A stretch of 31,308 nucleotides of DNA from CAZPBC01 sp964584775 (GCA_964584775.1 CAZPBC010000020.1:1-31308); one strand, 5' to 3'. Counted from the first letter of the stretch, positions 24,360 through 31,308 are shown. The notes: a model not told the origin generated them from the sequence alone. Translations and numbers: made by a program.

Positions 24360-25823
24360 TTGAGTCAAAATTCACACTTCTCGTTTTGGAAAAACACTTG
24401 GACGCAGTTCAAGCGCCAACGGTTGGGGCTGCTTGCTTTAATCGTGGTCTTTCTTTTTATCTTGATGGGAATCTACGCTCCTTTCCTCGCCTCCAGTAAA
24501 CCGATCGCGCTGCAGTGGGAGGGGAAATGGTACTTTCCACTCTTCCGCTACCTCTTTTTCAAAGGATTCTACACAAAACCCCTCGACCTTTTCTTCAATC
24601 TCCTGATCTTCACATTTCCTCTCTACCTGATCACTCTCTACCTGAAGCAGAAAAAAACGCTCTTCCTCGTCGCGACCCTTCTTCAGTTTGGTGGTTTTTT
24701 CCTCCTCTACTTTTTTCCTCTTAAAGATCCAGCAGTGAGTCCCTCTCTTTCATTAGAAAAACATGAAAAGGTGATGGAGGCTTTCGATTCAGGGGATGCA
24801 GAGGCGATCGCTGAAACAAAGAGCTGGGAGTTCCGCCTCCGCTACATGAATGATTATAGAAAGCTAGGAACCCTTCTCCGCTACGTTCAAAGAAAGGCAC
24901 AGCATGAAAGAGTGGTAGCGCACTTGAAGCGTGACGACGCGCTCTATACGCTTTGGGAAACAGAAGTGGAGAACGAGAAAAAACTCGAAAGGTTAAGCCG
25001 CAGCAATGCGGAGTACTACAACGAGCGTCGTGCCTGGTTGGAGGAGGAGTCTAAAACAATCTCCCACCTGGTCATGCCGTTGATCCGCCCCTTCCACTGG
25101 GAAGAGGATGCTGGAGGAAGTCAAAAGGCAAATCGGGAGCTGCCGTGGTGGGAGCTCACGCGTCTTAGCCGTAAGGATTTTGTCGCAGCGCTTATCTTCG
25201 GAGTCCGCGTCTCTCTGGTTGTGGGGATCTTAGCCGTCACCCTACAAGTGCTGATCGGTGTGCCGCTCGGAGCTCTTGCCGGCTACTTTGGTGGGAAGCT
25301 CGACATCCTTCTCTGCCGTCTCTTGGAGATCTGGGAATCGATGCCTGTCTTCTTTATGCTGCTCTTTACCGTGGCGATCCTACAGACGAAGTCGATCTTT
25401 CTTGTGATGACGGTTCTCGGTCTTTTTGGATGGACGAGTTTTTCACGCTACATCCGTGGAGAGTTTTTCAAACAGCGCAACCTGGCTTATGTGGAAGCGT
25501 GCCGCTCTTTTGGTTTTTCCGACCGTCGTATCATCTTTCTGCACATCCTGCCTAACGCTCTTCCTCCCCTCCTCACGCTCCTGCCTTTTGCGATCATGGG
25601 AGCGATCACGAGCGAAGCGGGGCTTTCGTTCCTCGGCCTCGGTGAAGAGACAACACCCTCTTGGGGAGTCCTCATGGACGAAGGAAGAAACGCGTTTCCT
25701 TCAGAGAGCTACCTCCTCTGGCCTCCTGCCATCCTCCTCACGATCCTCCTCATCGCGATCGCTCTCGTCGGCGACGCCCTCCGCGACGCCATCGACCCCA
25801 AGCTCCATAAAGAGCTGGACTAA
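24360..25823 (+). CDS. oppC: Peptide ABC transporter permease, OppC/DppC type with insert
   Basis: A 487-residue protein with a TTG start, 6 bases after oppB; GGAG overlaps the oppB end. The N-terminal helix (LLALIVVFLFILMGIYAPFL) fits OppC. Two further hydrophobic segments (FFNLLIFTFPLYLITLYL, FLVATLLQFGGFFLLYFFPL) and a charged helical insert (about 130-260) precede the permease core DFVAALIFGVRVSLVVGIL, with EAA loop AYVEACRSFGFSDRRIIF and the final GDALRDAIDPKLHKELD. Genes for the ATP-binding subunits are not in the window. Its last codons overlap the candidate promoter of the tandem family downstream, and pieces of its 3' end recur in all four later spacers. Confidence 0.88.
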   Translation: MSQNSHFSFWKNTWTQFKRQRLGLLALIVVFLFILMGIYAPFLASSKPIALQWEGKWYFPLFRYLFFKGFYTKPLDLFFNLLIFTFPLYLITLYLKQKKTLFLVATLLQFGGFFLLYFFPLKDPAVSPSLSLEKHEKVMEAFDSGDAEAIAETKSWEFRLRYMNDYRKLGTLLRYVQRKAQHERVVAHLKRDDALYTLWETEVENEKKLERLSRSNAEYYNERRAWLEEESKTISHLVMPLIRPFHWEEDAGGSQKANRELPWWELTRLSRKDFVAALIFGVRVSLVVGILAVTLQVLIGVPLGALAGYFGGKLDILLCRLLEIWESMPVFFMLLFTVAILQTKSIFLVMTVLGLFGWTSFSRYIRGEFFKQRNLAYVEACRSFGFSDRRIIFLHILPNALPPLLTLLPFAIMGAITSEAGLSFLGLGEETTPSWGVLMDEGRNAFPSESYLLWPPAILLTILLIAIALVGDALRDAIDPKLHKELD

Positions 25824-25844
25824 TTCGAATTTTTATGCTATTTT
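25816..25844 (+). promoter_or_regulatory. Candidate promoter of tandem copy A, overlapping the end of oppC
   Basis: -35 TGGACT (25816-25821) contains the last codons of oppC (Leu-Asp-stop). A 17-base spacer ends in TGC, an extended -10 TG, before -10 TATTTT (25839-25844). The boxes are weak singly, but the same arrangement recurs at equal spacing before copies B to E. Confidence 0.55.
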
Positions 25845-25947
25845 GCGCGCATTACCCTGGGTGATTTGTTATACAGTGTCAAAAGTTAGAAATTTTTTTA
25901 GGAGAGACTGAGTCACTTAAGATCTCCTTAAAATTGAAAGGAGTTTT
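25824..25947 (+). promoter_or_regulatory. Leader of tandem copy A
   Basis: After the -10 box about 100 bases lead to the ATG. The leader contains GTTAGAAATTTTTTTAGGAG and ACTGAGTCACTTAAGATCTC, both kept with small changes before copies B, C and D. CTCCTT (25924-25929) can pair with AAGGAG, the ribosome site just before ATG 25948, so a small hairpin may limit initiation. Confidence 0.5.
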
Positions 25948-26379
25948 ATGGAACACGTTGAAAATTTAGAAATAAACCAAACATATACGTATATAAAGGC
26001 GGCGGCGGTTACTTCAGCGGTGGTTTATTTGGCGACTGGCCCCATGGCTGCGGCTGTAACTGCAGTAGGTCTTTCTATTCTCTTAGCTTCTCAAATGCTA
26101 ACCAACGCATTTCAAACAGAGTCGATTATTTCCTACAACTTAGTAAAGCTCACTTTATCTGCAGCACTTGCGACGATTTCAGCCGTAGCATACCTATCCA
26201 TAGGAGGCTTTCCTCTCGTCGCTTCTGAAGTGGCCTACATAGCTAGTCTCTTCCTCATTCCGACCCTTGTAGAAGTCTCCATCGAGACTGTTCTCACTTT
26301 AACTATAGGTGTAACATACGTAGCTAGCATAGCTGCAAAGCTCTTGACCTTCCCTTTTCGGTTGGCCGGATGGACATAG
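25948..26379 (+). pseudogene. Tandem family copy A, truncated Inc-like membrane protein
   Basis: 143 codons. The N-terminal part aligns with copies B to E: MEHVENLEINQTYTYIKAAA, then two hydrophobic blocks (AAAVTAVGLSILLASQ and LSAALATISAVAYLSIGGFP) and EVAYIASLFLIPTLVEV. After IPTLVEVSIET the sequence departs from the others (VLTLTIGVTYVASIAAKLL) and ends where an IS3-type remnant begins at about 26371. The cytosolic C-terminal domain of ~230 residues present in B and C is missing. It still has a ribosome site and start, so a short membrane peptide could be made; I infer a broken or remodelled copy. Confidence 0.65.
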
Positions 26380-26552
26380 AGGTTCCAGTTAATAATACCT
26401 TTCCCTCTAGGGGAGGCGTTTCCTTGGAGCTGGCTAGCCAGCTCGCACGGCGTTTGACCTTCCAGTCTACTGTGAGGTCGCTCACAATTATAGTGATCTC
26501 TCCACATTTCTATGATCCTTTTGGCTCCTTCTACACATAATACCAAGCGCAC
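26371..26552 (-). pseudogene. IS3-family transposase remnant (C-terminal integrase fragment)
   Basis: On the minus strand the frame reads AKRIIEMWRDHYNCERPHSR then LEGQTPCELASQ, the end of an IS3-type OrfB integrase core ('W...YN..RPH..L...TP.E'). Only about 55 codons of the C-terminus remain; the catalytic D-D-E region is absent, so it is inactive. A TGGACATAGAGG at 26371 on the plus strand starts with TG as IS3 ends do and may be the former terminal repeat. It cut copy A and now sits before the oppC-tail repeat. Confidence 0.72.
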
Positions 26553-26723
26553 TCGGCGATGCCATCAACACTCAAACTCCTTAAAGAGCTGGACAAACTG
26601 GAGCTTTTTTGGTATTTTATAAACATTATCCTGAGTGAATCATCACACAGTGTCAATAAGTTAGAAATTTTTTTAGGAGAGACTGAGTTCACTTAAGATC
26701 TCCATATAGTTGGGAGGATTTTT
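26552..26723 (+). repeat. Spacer repeat before copy B: oppC-tail fossil plus leader
   Basis: 26554-26595 resembles the last ~14 codons of oppC (GCGATGCCATC, then AAAGAGCTGGACA). The leader that follows is close to that of copy A, including TTAGAAATTTTTTTAGGAG and TTCACTTAAGATCTCC. With the IS remnant it makes up the whole 344-base space between copies A and B; no other gene is seen. Confidence 0.7.
26590..26618 (+). promoter_or_regulatory. Candidate promoter of copy B
   Basis: -35 TGGACA (26590-26595), 17-base spacer ending in TGG, -10 TATTTT (26613-26618). The -35 box derives from the oppC-tail fossil. Confidence 0.55.
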
Positions 26724-27818
26724 ATGGAAGCGATTGAGAATTTACATAGTTACCAAGTTTACACCTATGGAAAGGCAGCTGCTACAGTGGCTACAGCGGG
26801 GGTTTCTTACGCGACTGGTTCCTTGGCTGCGGCTGTGTCTGCTGTCGGCCTCTCTATTCTCTTCCTTTCTCAACAACTCACTACCGCTCTTCAACCAAAA
26901 TCACTGCTTTCCCATAGCTTCGTAAAGCTGGCTCTATCAGCAGCGCTCGCAACCATTGCAGCTGTTGCCTACCTATCGATTGCAGGCGTTCCACTCATCG
27001 CTGCTGAAGTGGCCTACATCGCTAGCCTCTTCCTCATTCCGACTCTTGCAGAAATCTGCATCGAAGCCGCTTCCGTTGCTTTATCTTCTAAAAAAATCTC
27101 TCCTTCGACGAAGACTCCTGCTAAAACAATCTCTCCCCTTATCGATTGGATGAACCAGAGAGAGGATTATCGAGATACTGAAGTCAAAAAAGCGGAGAAT
27201 AGAGAGGCGGAAATCAAAGAGAAGCACTCGCCTTTACCATTTTTGCTAAAAGGTGAAAAGCCTCCTGTTGCGAAACAAAAAGGCGTCGAGTGGGAAGCTT
27301 ATCAAGCGATTGAAGCTCTTGAAAATAAGGTAAAAAAAGCCATAGAAGAGTGGAAGAATGAAGATCTGACAAATAGAAAATCTATTGAGTTCACTCTCCG
27401 TCTCGATCGCCCTGAGCTTTTTGAGTACTATGGATATTATGGGGGAGAGGATCCCAGAGCCGCATTGAAACAAAAAGTACAAAAGATGGTCACTGAAGCT
27501 GTGGTCCCTTTTTTAGAGCGTGGGTCTATTCACGCATTGGATACCATGTCAGGAGTACACACCCTTGATCTACTTACGAGTGTGGAAGAGCAGTACAAAG
27601 GTTTGCATCTTTATTCTTTTTATCTAGGGCGTGCTTTGTTCCAATCTCGCGGCGAAAAGGCAAGTCCAGAGATTCAAAAAATACTCAAAACTCTTGTTGA
27701 AAAAGGGTTTTCAAGAGCTTTCGATGTAGTGAAAAACGAAGGTAAAGATTTGGGCTTTGACGAAGCATTCATTGAATCATGTACAAAGCGATTGATGGAG
27801 TCTGGGCGTCCAAATTAG
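26724..27818 (+). CDS. Tandem family copy B, Inc-like bilobed membrane protein
   Basis: 364 residues: short polar N-terminus (MEAIENLHSYQVYTYGK), hydrophobic block 17-50 (ATAGVSYATGSLAAAVSAVG), hydrophobic block 67-121 (LSAALATIAAVAYLSIAGVP, EVAYIASLFLIPTLAEI), then a charged helical domain. Each block is long enough for a hairpin, the layout of chlamydial inclusion-membrane proteins; no cleavable signal is seen. The C-terminal domain contains EWEAYQAIEALENKVKKAIE, LERGSIHAL, EQYKGLHLYSFYLGRALFQS and LVEKGFSRAFDVV, which recall Sel1-type helices. GGGAGGA precedes the ATG. Insertion in a host-derived membrane is inferred; the exact role is unknown. Confidence 0.75.
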   Translation: MEAIENLHSYQVYTYGKAAATVATAGVSYATGSLAAAVSAVGLSILFLSQQLTTALQPKSLLSHSFVKLALSAALATIAAVAYLSIAGVPLIAAEVAYIASLFLIPTLAEICIEAASVALSSKKISPSTKTPAKTISPLIDWMNQREDYRDTEVKKAENREAEIKEKHSPLPFLLKGEKPPVAKQKGVEWEAYQAIEALENKVKKAIEEWKNEDLTNRKSIEFTLRLDRPELFEYYGYYGGEDPRAALKQKVQKMVTEAVVPFLERGSIHALDTMSGVHTLDLLTSVEEQYKGLHLYSFYLGRALFQSRGEKASPEIQKILKTLVEKGFSRAFDVVKNEGKDLGFDEAFIESCTKRLMESGRPN

Positions 27819-27929
27819 GAAAGAGCATTGCTGAAAAGATGACGTGATGAAACTCTCTGGCCTAGGCGGTGCGTAGCCATGGCTAAATGAAAAGACTAAG
27901 AGTTTCCTTCTTTTTGTGAAACATACGTC

Positions 27930-28101
27930 CATCGCGATACCATCGACCCCAATCTCCACAACGAGTTGGACTAATTCGAATTTTTTTGCTATTAACTGCG
28001 CATTATTCTGGGTGAATTGTCACACAGTATCAATAGGTTAGAAATTTTTTTTAAGGGAGACTGAGCTCACTTAAGATATCCATATTGCTGGGAGGATTTT
28101 T
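27930..28101 (+). repeat. Spacer repeat before copy C: oppC-tail fossil plus leader
   Basis: 27933-27985 is the best kept fossil: ATACCATCGACCCCAATCTC, then GAGTTGGACTAATTCGAA, including the former oppC stop codon and the bases after it, nearly identical to 25785-25835. The leader follows (GGTTAGAAATTTTTTTTAAG). The preceding 27819-27929 holds a short segment (GGAAAGAGCATTGCTGAA) also found after copies C and D, and no gene. Confidence 0.75.
27967..27995 (+). promoter_or_regulatory. Candidate promoter of copy C
   Basis: -35 TGGACT (27967-27972), 17-base spacer ending in TGC, -10 TATTAA (27990-27995). The -35 and the following bases are those of the oppC end. Confidence 0.55.
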
Positions 28102-29199
28102 ATGGAAGCGATTGAAAATTTACATCGTCACCGAGTTTACACCTATGGAAAGGCAGCTGCTACAGTGGCTACAGCAGGGGTTTCTTACGTGACTGGCTCC
28201 TTGGCCGCAGCAGTGTCTGCTGTCGGCCTCTCTATTCTCTTCGCTTCTCAAAAACTCACCGCTGCTTTTCAACCAAAGTCGCTTCTTTCCCATAGCTTTA
28301 TGAAGCTAGCTCTATCTGCAGCACTGGCAACCATTGTAGCTCTTGCCTATCTATCCATAGCAGGCGTTCCGCTCGTGGCGGCTGAAGTGGCCTACATCGC
28401 TAGCCTCTTCCTCATTCCGACTCTTGCAGAAATCTGCATCGAAGCCGCTTCTGTCGCTCTATCTACTAAAAAGATCTCTCTTCAGACGAAGACTTCTTCT
28501 AACAAGACCCTTATCGAATGGATGAACCAGAGAGATGATTATCGAGATACTGAAGTCGAAAAAGCGGAGAATAGAGAGACGGAAATCATAGAGGAGCACT
28601 CGCCTTTACCACTTTTGCTAAAAGATCAAGTGGTTTCTGTTGAGAAACAAAGAGGCGTTGAGTGGGAAGCTTATCAAGCGATTGAAGCTCTTGAAAATGA
28701 GGTAATAAATGCCATCGAAAATTGGAAGAAGAAAGAGGGAAGAGGAGACGCTGCTATTTATTTTGTAATCAGTAAGCTTGACCTTCTTGGCTTTAGTGAG
28801 AATGAGAATGATTTGGCTGAATTGAACCAAGAAGTAAACAAGATGGTCATTGACGCTGTGACCCCCTTATTGGAGCGTGGGTCAATTTACGCATTGTTTA
28901 GATTGAACAAACGGCTCACCCCTGAAATTCTTAGGAGTGTGGAAGAGCAGTACAAAGGTTTGCATCTTTATTCTTATTACCTAGGGAAGGTTTTAGCTCA
29001 ATCTGGTGACGATCAGCCAAAAGCTGAGATTCGAAAAATACTCCGAACTCTTGCAGAAAAAGGGTTTTTAAAGGCGATGAAGGTATTGATAAAATACGGT
29101 GAAGACTTGGGCTTTAAGGAAGAATTCATTGAATCATGCCGAAGACGATTAATGGATTCTAACGCTCAATTTAGAGAAAAGCATTCTGAGTTAAACTGA
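28102..29199 (+). CDS. Tandem family copy C, Inc-like bilobed membrane protein
   Basis: 365 residues. The first ~125 are almost the same as in copies B and D (differences such as HRHRVYTYGK, FASQKLTAAFQPK, IVALAYLSIAGVPLVAAE). The central linker is shared with B (EWMNQRDDYRDTEVEKAENR), but the region at about 215-265 is unrelated in detail (GRGDAAIYFVISKLDLLGFS). The last part again matches (LERGSIYALF, VEEQYKGLHLYSYYLGKVLA, FIESCRRRLMDS). It runs about ten residues further than B because the stop used in B (AATTAG) is changed here. Closest paralogue is B. Confidence 0.75.
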   Translation: MEAIENLHRHRVYTYGKAAATVATAGVSYVTGSLAAAVSAVGLSILFASQKLTAAFQPKSLLSHSFMKLALSAALATIVALAYLSIAGVPLVAAEVAYIASLFLIPTLAEICIEAASVALSTKKISLQTKTSSNKTLIEWMNQRDDYRDTEVEKAENRETEIIEEHSPLPLLLKDQVVSVEKQRGVEWEAYQAIEALENEVINAIENWKKKEGRGDAAIYFVISKLDLLGFSENENDLAELNQEVNKMVIDAVTPLLERGSIYALFRLNKRLTPEILRSVEEQYKGLHLYSYYLGKVLAQSGDDQPKAEIRKILRTLAEKGFLKAMKVLIKYGEDLGFKEEFIESCRRRLMDSNAQFREKHSELN

Positions 29200-29291
29200 T
29201 CGAAGCCATCCACTCAGGAGATCGTAGCTCATTGCTGAAACAAAGGGCTGAGAGTTCCCTGCTTATCTAAACGAACAGCTCTTTTCTTTTT

Positions 29292-29514
29292 TCAGACCGT
29301 CGCACGATCTTTCTACACATCTCTGCCTAAACTTTTTTTTATGGAGGTTTTCCTCGTCAATCCAAGCTCTAAAAAGAGCTGGACAAATTGGACTTTCTTT
29401 GGTATTTTGTAAACATTACCTTGGGTGAATTGTCATACAGTATCAATAGGTTAGAAATTTTTTTTAAGAGAGACTGAGTTCACTTAAGATCTCGTTATTG
29501 CTAAGAGGATTTTT
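29292..29514 (+). repeat. Spacer repeat before copy D: two oppC fossils plus leader
   Basis: Two separate pieces of oppC are recognisable. 29292-29334 (GACCGTCG, ATCTTTCT, CACATC, CTGCCTAA in order) matches oppC 25517-25557, about 270 bases before its stop. 29358-29385 (CCAAGCTCTAAAAAGAGC, TGGAC) matches the oppC end; the sequence between has been deleted. The leader follows. 29200-29291 shows only the degenerate downstream segment (CATTGCTGAAACAAAGGGCT) and no gene. Confidence 0.75.
29380..29408 (+). promoter_or_regulatory. Candidate promoter of copy D
   Basis: -35 TGGACA (29380-29385), 17-base spacer ending in TGG, -10 TATTTT (29403-29408). Confidence 0.55.
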
Positions 29515-30474
29515 ATGGAAGCGATTGAGAAATTACATAGTTACCGAGTTTACACATACGGAAAGGCAGCTGCTACTTTGGCGACAGCGGGGGTTTCTTT
29601 CGCGACTGGCTCCTTGGCTGCAGCTGTGACTGCTGTAGGCCTCTCTATCCTCTTCGCTTCTCAAAAACTCACCGCTGCTTTTCAACCAAAATCGCTTCTT
29701 TCCCATAGCTTCGTAAAGCTGGCTCTATCTGCAGCACTGGCGACGATTGTAGCTCTTGCCTACCTATCCCTAGCAGGCGTTCCACTTGTCGCTGCTGAAG
29801 TGGCCTACATCGCTAGCCTCTTCGTTATTCCGACTCTTGCAGAAATCTGCATCGAAGCCGCTTCCGTTGCTTTATCTTCTAAAAAAATCTTTTCTCAAAC
29901 TAAGACGATCTCACCTCTTTTCGAGTGGGTGAATCTGATGACTGACTATCGTGACATTGAGAAGCAGAAAGGAAAGCGAAGAGCTGCTGAGCTAATGCAG
30001 GAACACCCTGTTTTACTTTTGCTGATGGAGGAGAAAGACGTTCCTGTTCAGCACCACAAAGGCGATGAGTGGGAAGCATTTCAAGCTATAACAAATTTTA
30101 AGCTTCGTGCAGAAGACGCTAAGACGGAGGGAGAGGAAGCGGCCTTAAAAGAAGAGGCCCTTAAAGTTGTACTCCCCTATTTAAGGCGTGGGTCAATCTG
30201 CGCACTCAGTTTTGTTGGGGAATTGTACACTGTTGATACTCTTATGAGCGTGGCAGAGCAGTATGAAGGATTGCATATTTATTCGTTTTTTTTAGCAAAG
30301 GCTTTACTAAGATCGGCAGACGAACAGCAAAATGCTGAGGGTCGAAAATTACTCCAATCTCTTGTAGAAAAAGGATCTGCCCCTGCGATGATCTTTTTGA
30401 CTGAAAATGGTAATGATCATGGTTTTCATGAAGCATTCATTGAGTCAACCCGAAAGCGGGTATTAAAAGGCTGA
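29515..30474 (+). CDS. Tandem family copy D, Inc-like bilobed membrane protein with shorter C-terminal domain
   Basis: 319 residues. The membrane half (1-122) stays close to B and C (ATAGVSFATGSLAAAVTAVG; AYLSLAGVPLVAAEVAYIAS). The linker and C-terminal domain have changed strongly: VNLMTDYRDIEKQKGKRRAA, a shorter centre lacking about 40 residues, then LRRGSICALSFVGELYTVD, EQYEGLHIYSFFLAKALLRS, LVEKGSAPAMIFLTENGND. The end keeps HEAFIEST.KR. The fast change in the predicted cytosolic part against a fixed membrane part is the main feature. Confidence 0.75.
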   Translation: MEAIEKLHSYRVYTYGKAAATLATAGVSFATGSLAAAVTAVGLSILFASQKLTAAFQPKSLLSHSFVKLALSAALATIVALAYLSLAGVPLVAAEVAYIASLFVIPTLAEICIEAASVALSSKKIFSQTKTISPLFEWVNLMTDYRDIEKQKGKRRAAELMQEHPVLLLLMEEKDVPVQHHKGDEWEAFQAITNFKLRAEDAKTEGEEAALKEEALKVVLPYLRRGSICALSFVGELYTVDTLMSVAEQYEGLHIYSFFLAKALLRSADEQQNAEGRKLLQSLVEKGSAPAMIFLTENGNDHGFHEAFIESTRKRVLKG

Positions 30475-30841
30475 ATTTAGGAAAGAGCATTCTTTATAGT
30501 GAGGTATAGGAGGTCTTTGACTTAGACGATGCGTGGGCGATTGCTGAAGCTAAGAGCTCTGTTCTTACGTTGAAGTGTGTTGACCTTCTTAAGTTTTTGA
30601 ACGTCGGACCACGTTTCTCCAGGTCTCTGCTCATTATAATCTTTCCTTTAATCACAGTTTTTTGTTCGCGAAGCGGTCGATCCACAATACTCTTTAAAGG
30701 TCTTGACAGATTGGAATTGTTTTGATATAAAGGCCTTACTAAGCTTTTTATAGAACTATTGATTTTAAAAAGTTAATTTTTTTAGGTCATTCTAAATTTA
30801 TTATGGATGCCTTATAATTTGAAATAATTGGAGAAATTATT
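30475..30841 (+). repeat. Spacer before copy E: decayed oppC fossils and diverged leader
   Basis: 30475-30590 is the downstream segment (GGAAAGAGCATTC as after copy B, then GATTGCTGAAGCTAAGAGCT). 30598-30640 is a decayed match to oppC 25517-25557, and 30666-30708 (CGCGAAGCGGTCGATCC, then CTTTAAAGGTCTTGACA) matches the oppC end. The leader is only partly kept (AAAAGTTAATTTTTTTAGG). ATAATTT and AAATTAT bracket the GGAG ribosome site and could pair. No gene is present. Confidence 0.6.
30703..30731 (+). promoter_or_regulatory. Promoter of copy E, near consensus
   Basis: -35 TTGACA (30703-30708, full consensus), 17-base spacer ending in TGA, -10 TATAAA (30726-30731). Two changes in the oppC-derived CTGGACT give CTTGACA. 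This is the strongest of the five promoters by sequence. Confidence 0.72.
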
Positions 30842-31308
30842 ATGGAAGCAATCGAGAAATTAGAAAATAACCGAGTCTATGTGTTTGGAAAGAGGGCCGC
30901 TTTGGCCACGACAGCACTGGCTTACTGGGCTACAGGCTCTCTGACTGCAGCTGTGACTGCTGTAGGTCTCTCTATTCTCGCTGTTTCTGGAACGCTCACC
31001 TCCGCGGTTCAACCAAAAGCGCGTAGCATTGTGAAGCTGACAATATCTGCATTACTGGCGACGATTACCGCTATTGCCTATCTATCCTTTGGAGGCCTTC
31101 CCATCCTGGCTGGTGAAGTGGCCTACATAGCCAGTCTCCTTCTGATTCCGACTCTTGGAGAAATCGGTATTGAATTTGTTAAGAATATCTTCTCCCTCGG
31201 ACAATCTTCTGAAAAGACCCATAGAAAAGATTTTATCGAAGCGTGGAATCAGAGACTGAATTACAATGAGGATAAAAGGGCAAAAGGACAAGAAAAGATA
31301 AACGAGCT
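30842..31308 (+). CDS. Tandem family copy E, Inc-like membrane protein (3' end outside window)
   Basis: The frame is open from ATG 30842 to the window end (155 codons plus 2 bases). It begins MEAIEKLENNRVYVFGKRAA, then a first hydrophobic block (LATTALAYWATGSLTAAVTA, VGLSILAVSG) and a second (LTISALLATITAIAYLSFGG, EVAYIASLLLIPTLGEIGIE), then a charged linker (DFIEAWNQRLNYNEDKRAKG). Most diverged of the five: the loop between the blocks is shorter (QPKARSIVKL for QPKSLLSHSFVKL). GGAG precedes the start by 8 bases. Whether it has the C-terminal domain cannot be seen. Confidence 0.72.
   Translation, partial: MEAIEKLENNRVYVFGKRAALATTALAYWATGSLTAAVTAVGLSILAVSGTLTSAVQPKARSIVKLTISALLATITAIAYLSFGGLPILAGEVAYIASLLLIPTLGEIGIEFVKNIFSLGQSSEKTHRKDFIEAWNQRLNYNEDKRAKGQEKINE

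Noticed and set aside
25426..25911. 161-codon frame overlapping oppC in another frame
   Set aside because: Ser/Arg-rich sequence typical of a shifted frame in a G+C-rich gene; oppC itself is clear.
26235..26552. Whole 105-codon minus-strand frame as a gene
   Set aside because: Only the first ~55 codons resemble a transposase; the rest is antisense of copy A. It is a fragment, not a gene.

Overview
The window looks like a chromosomal segment of a bacterium in the phylum Chlamydiota, probably an amoeba- or protist-associated lineage outside Chlamydiaceae. The reasons are indirect. There is an OppA/OppB/OppC set with long extra domains like the chlamydial peptide-transport sets. A tandem family has paired hydrophobic hairpins resembling inclusion-membrane (Inc) proteins. 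There are cysteine-pair-rich outer-membrane barrels, a STAS anti-anti-sigma protein, and several effector-like proteins with LRR, Sel1, IQM-like and kinase-like features. Spot counts give about 47% G+C at the left edge, 70% in the 3' end of oppC, and 27% in the one gene that looks foreign. No rRNA, tRNA or CRISPR array was seen.

Layout. 1-3649 (+): the 3' end of a TssM/IcmF gene, a TssJ-like gene and a degenerate adenylate-forming (ANL) pseudoenzyme, tightly spaced, probably the tail of a type VI-like secretion operon. 3651-7179 (-) and 14864-18391 (-): two copies of a two-gene cassette, a ~900-residue multidomain protein followed by a small LRR-like partner. Between them lie an AT-rich ATPase gene with two palindromic repeats upstream (7245-8788), a Sel1-repeat protein (8799-10208, -), two barrel proteins flanking a vanadium-haloperoxidase homologue (10560-13533), and an MFS transporter (13642-14874). 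18470-20708 (-): a TPR protein, a small secreted protein and a STAS protein. 20816-25823 (+): oppA-oppB-oppC.

25816-31308 (+) is the most unusual part. Five tandem copies of one gene family follow oppC; the first is cut short by an IS3-type remnant and the last runs off the window. Every spacer carries a fossil of the 3' end of oppC. In every copy the last codons of oppC (Leu-Asp-stop) or their descendant form a candidate -35 box, placed exactly 17 bases before a -10 box with an extended TG. The family promoter therefore seems to be embedded in the end of oppC, and the family seems to have spread by tandem duplication of a unit that carried this promoter. The N-terminal membrane half of the proteins is nearly constant, while the C-terminal half diverges.

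Strongest leads: the oppC-tail promoter and tandem family; the duplicated cassette whose large protein joins a kinase-like motif to a domain resembling plant IQM proteins; the dead ANL enzyme in a secretion operon; and the haloperoxidase homologue with two replaced vanadate ligands. All family assignments are from reading the sequence and memory of family motifs; no database search was run.
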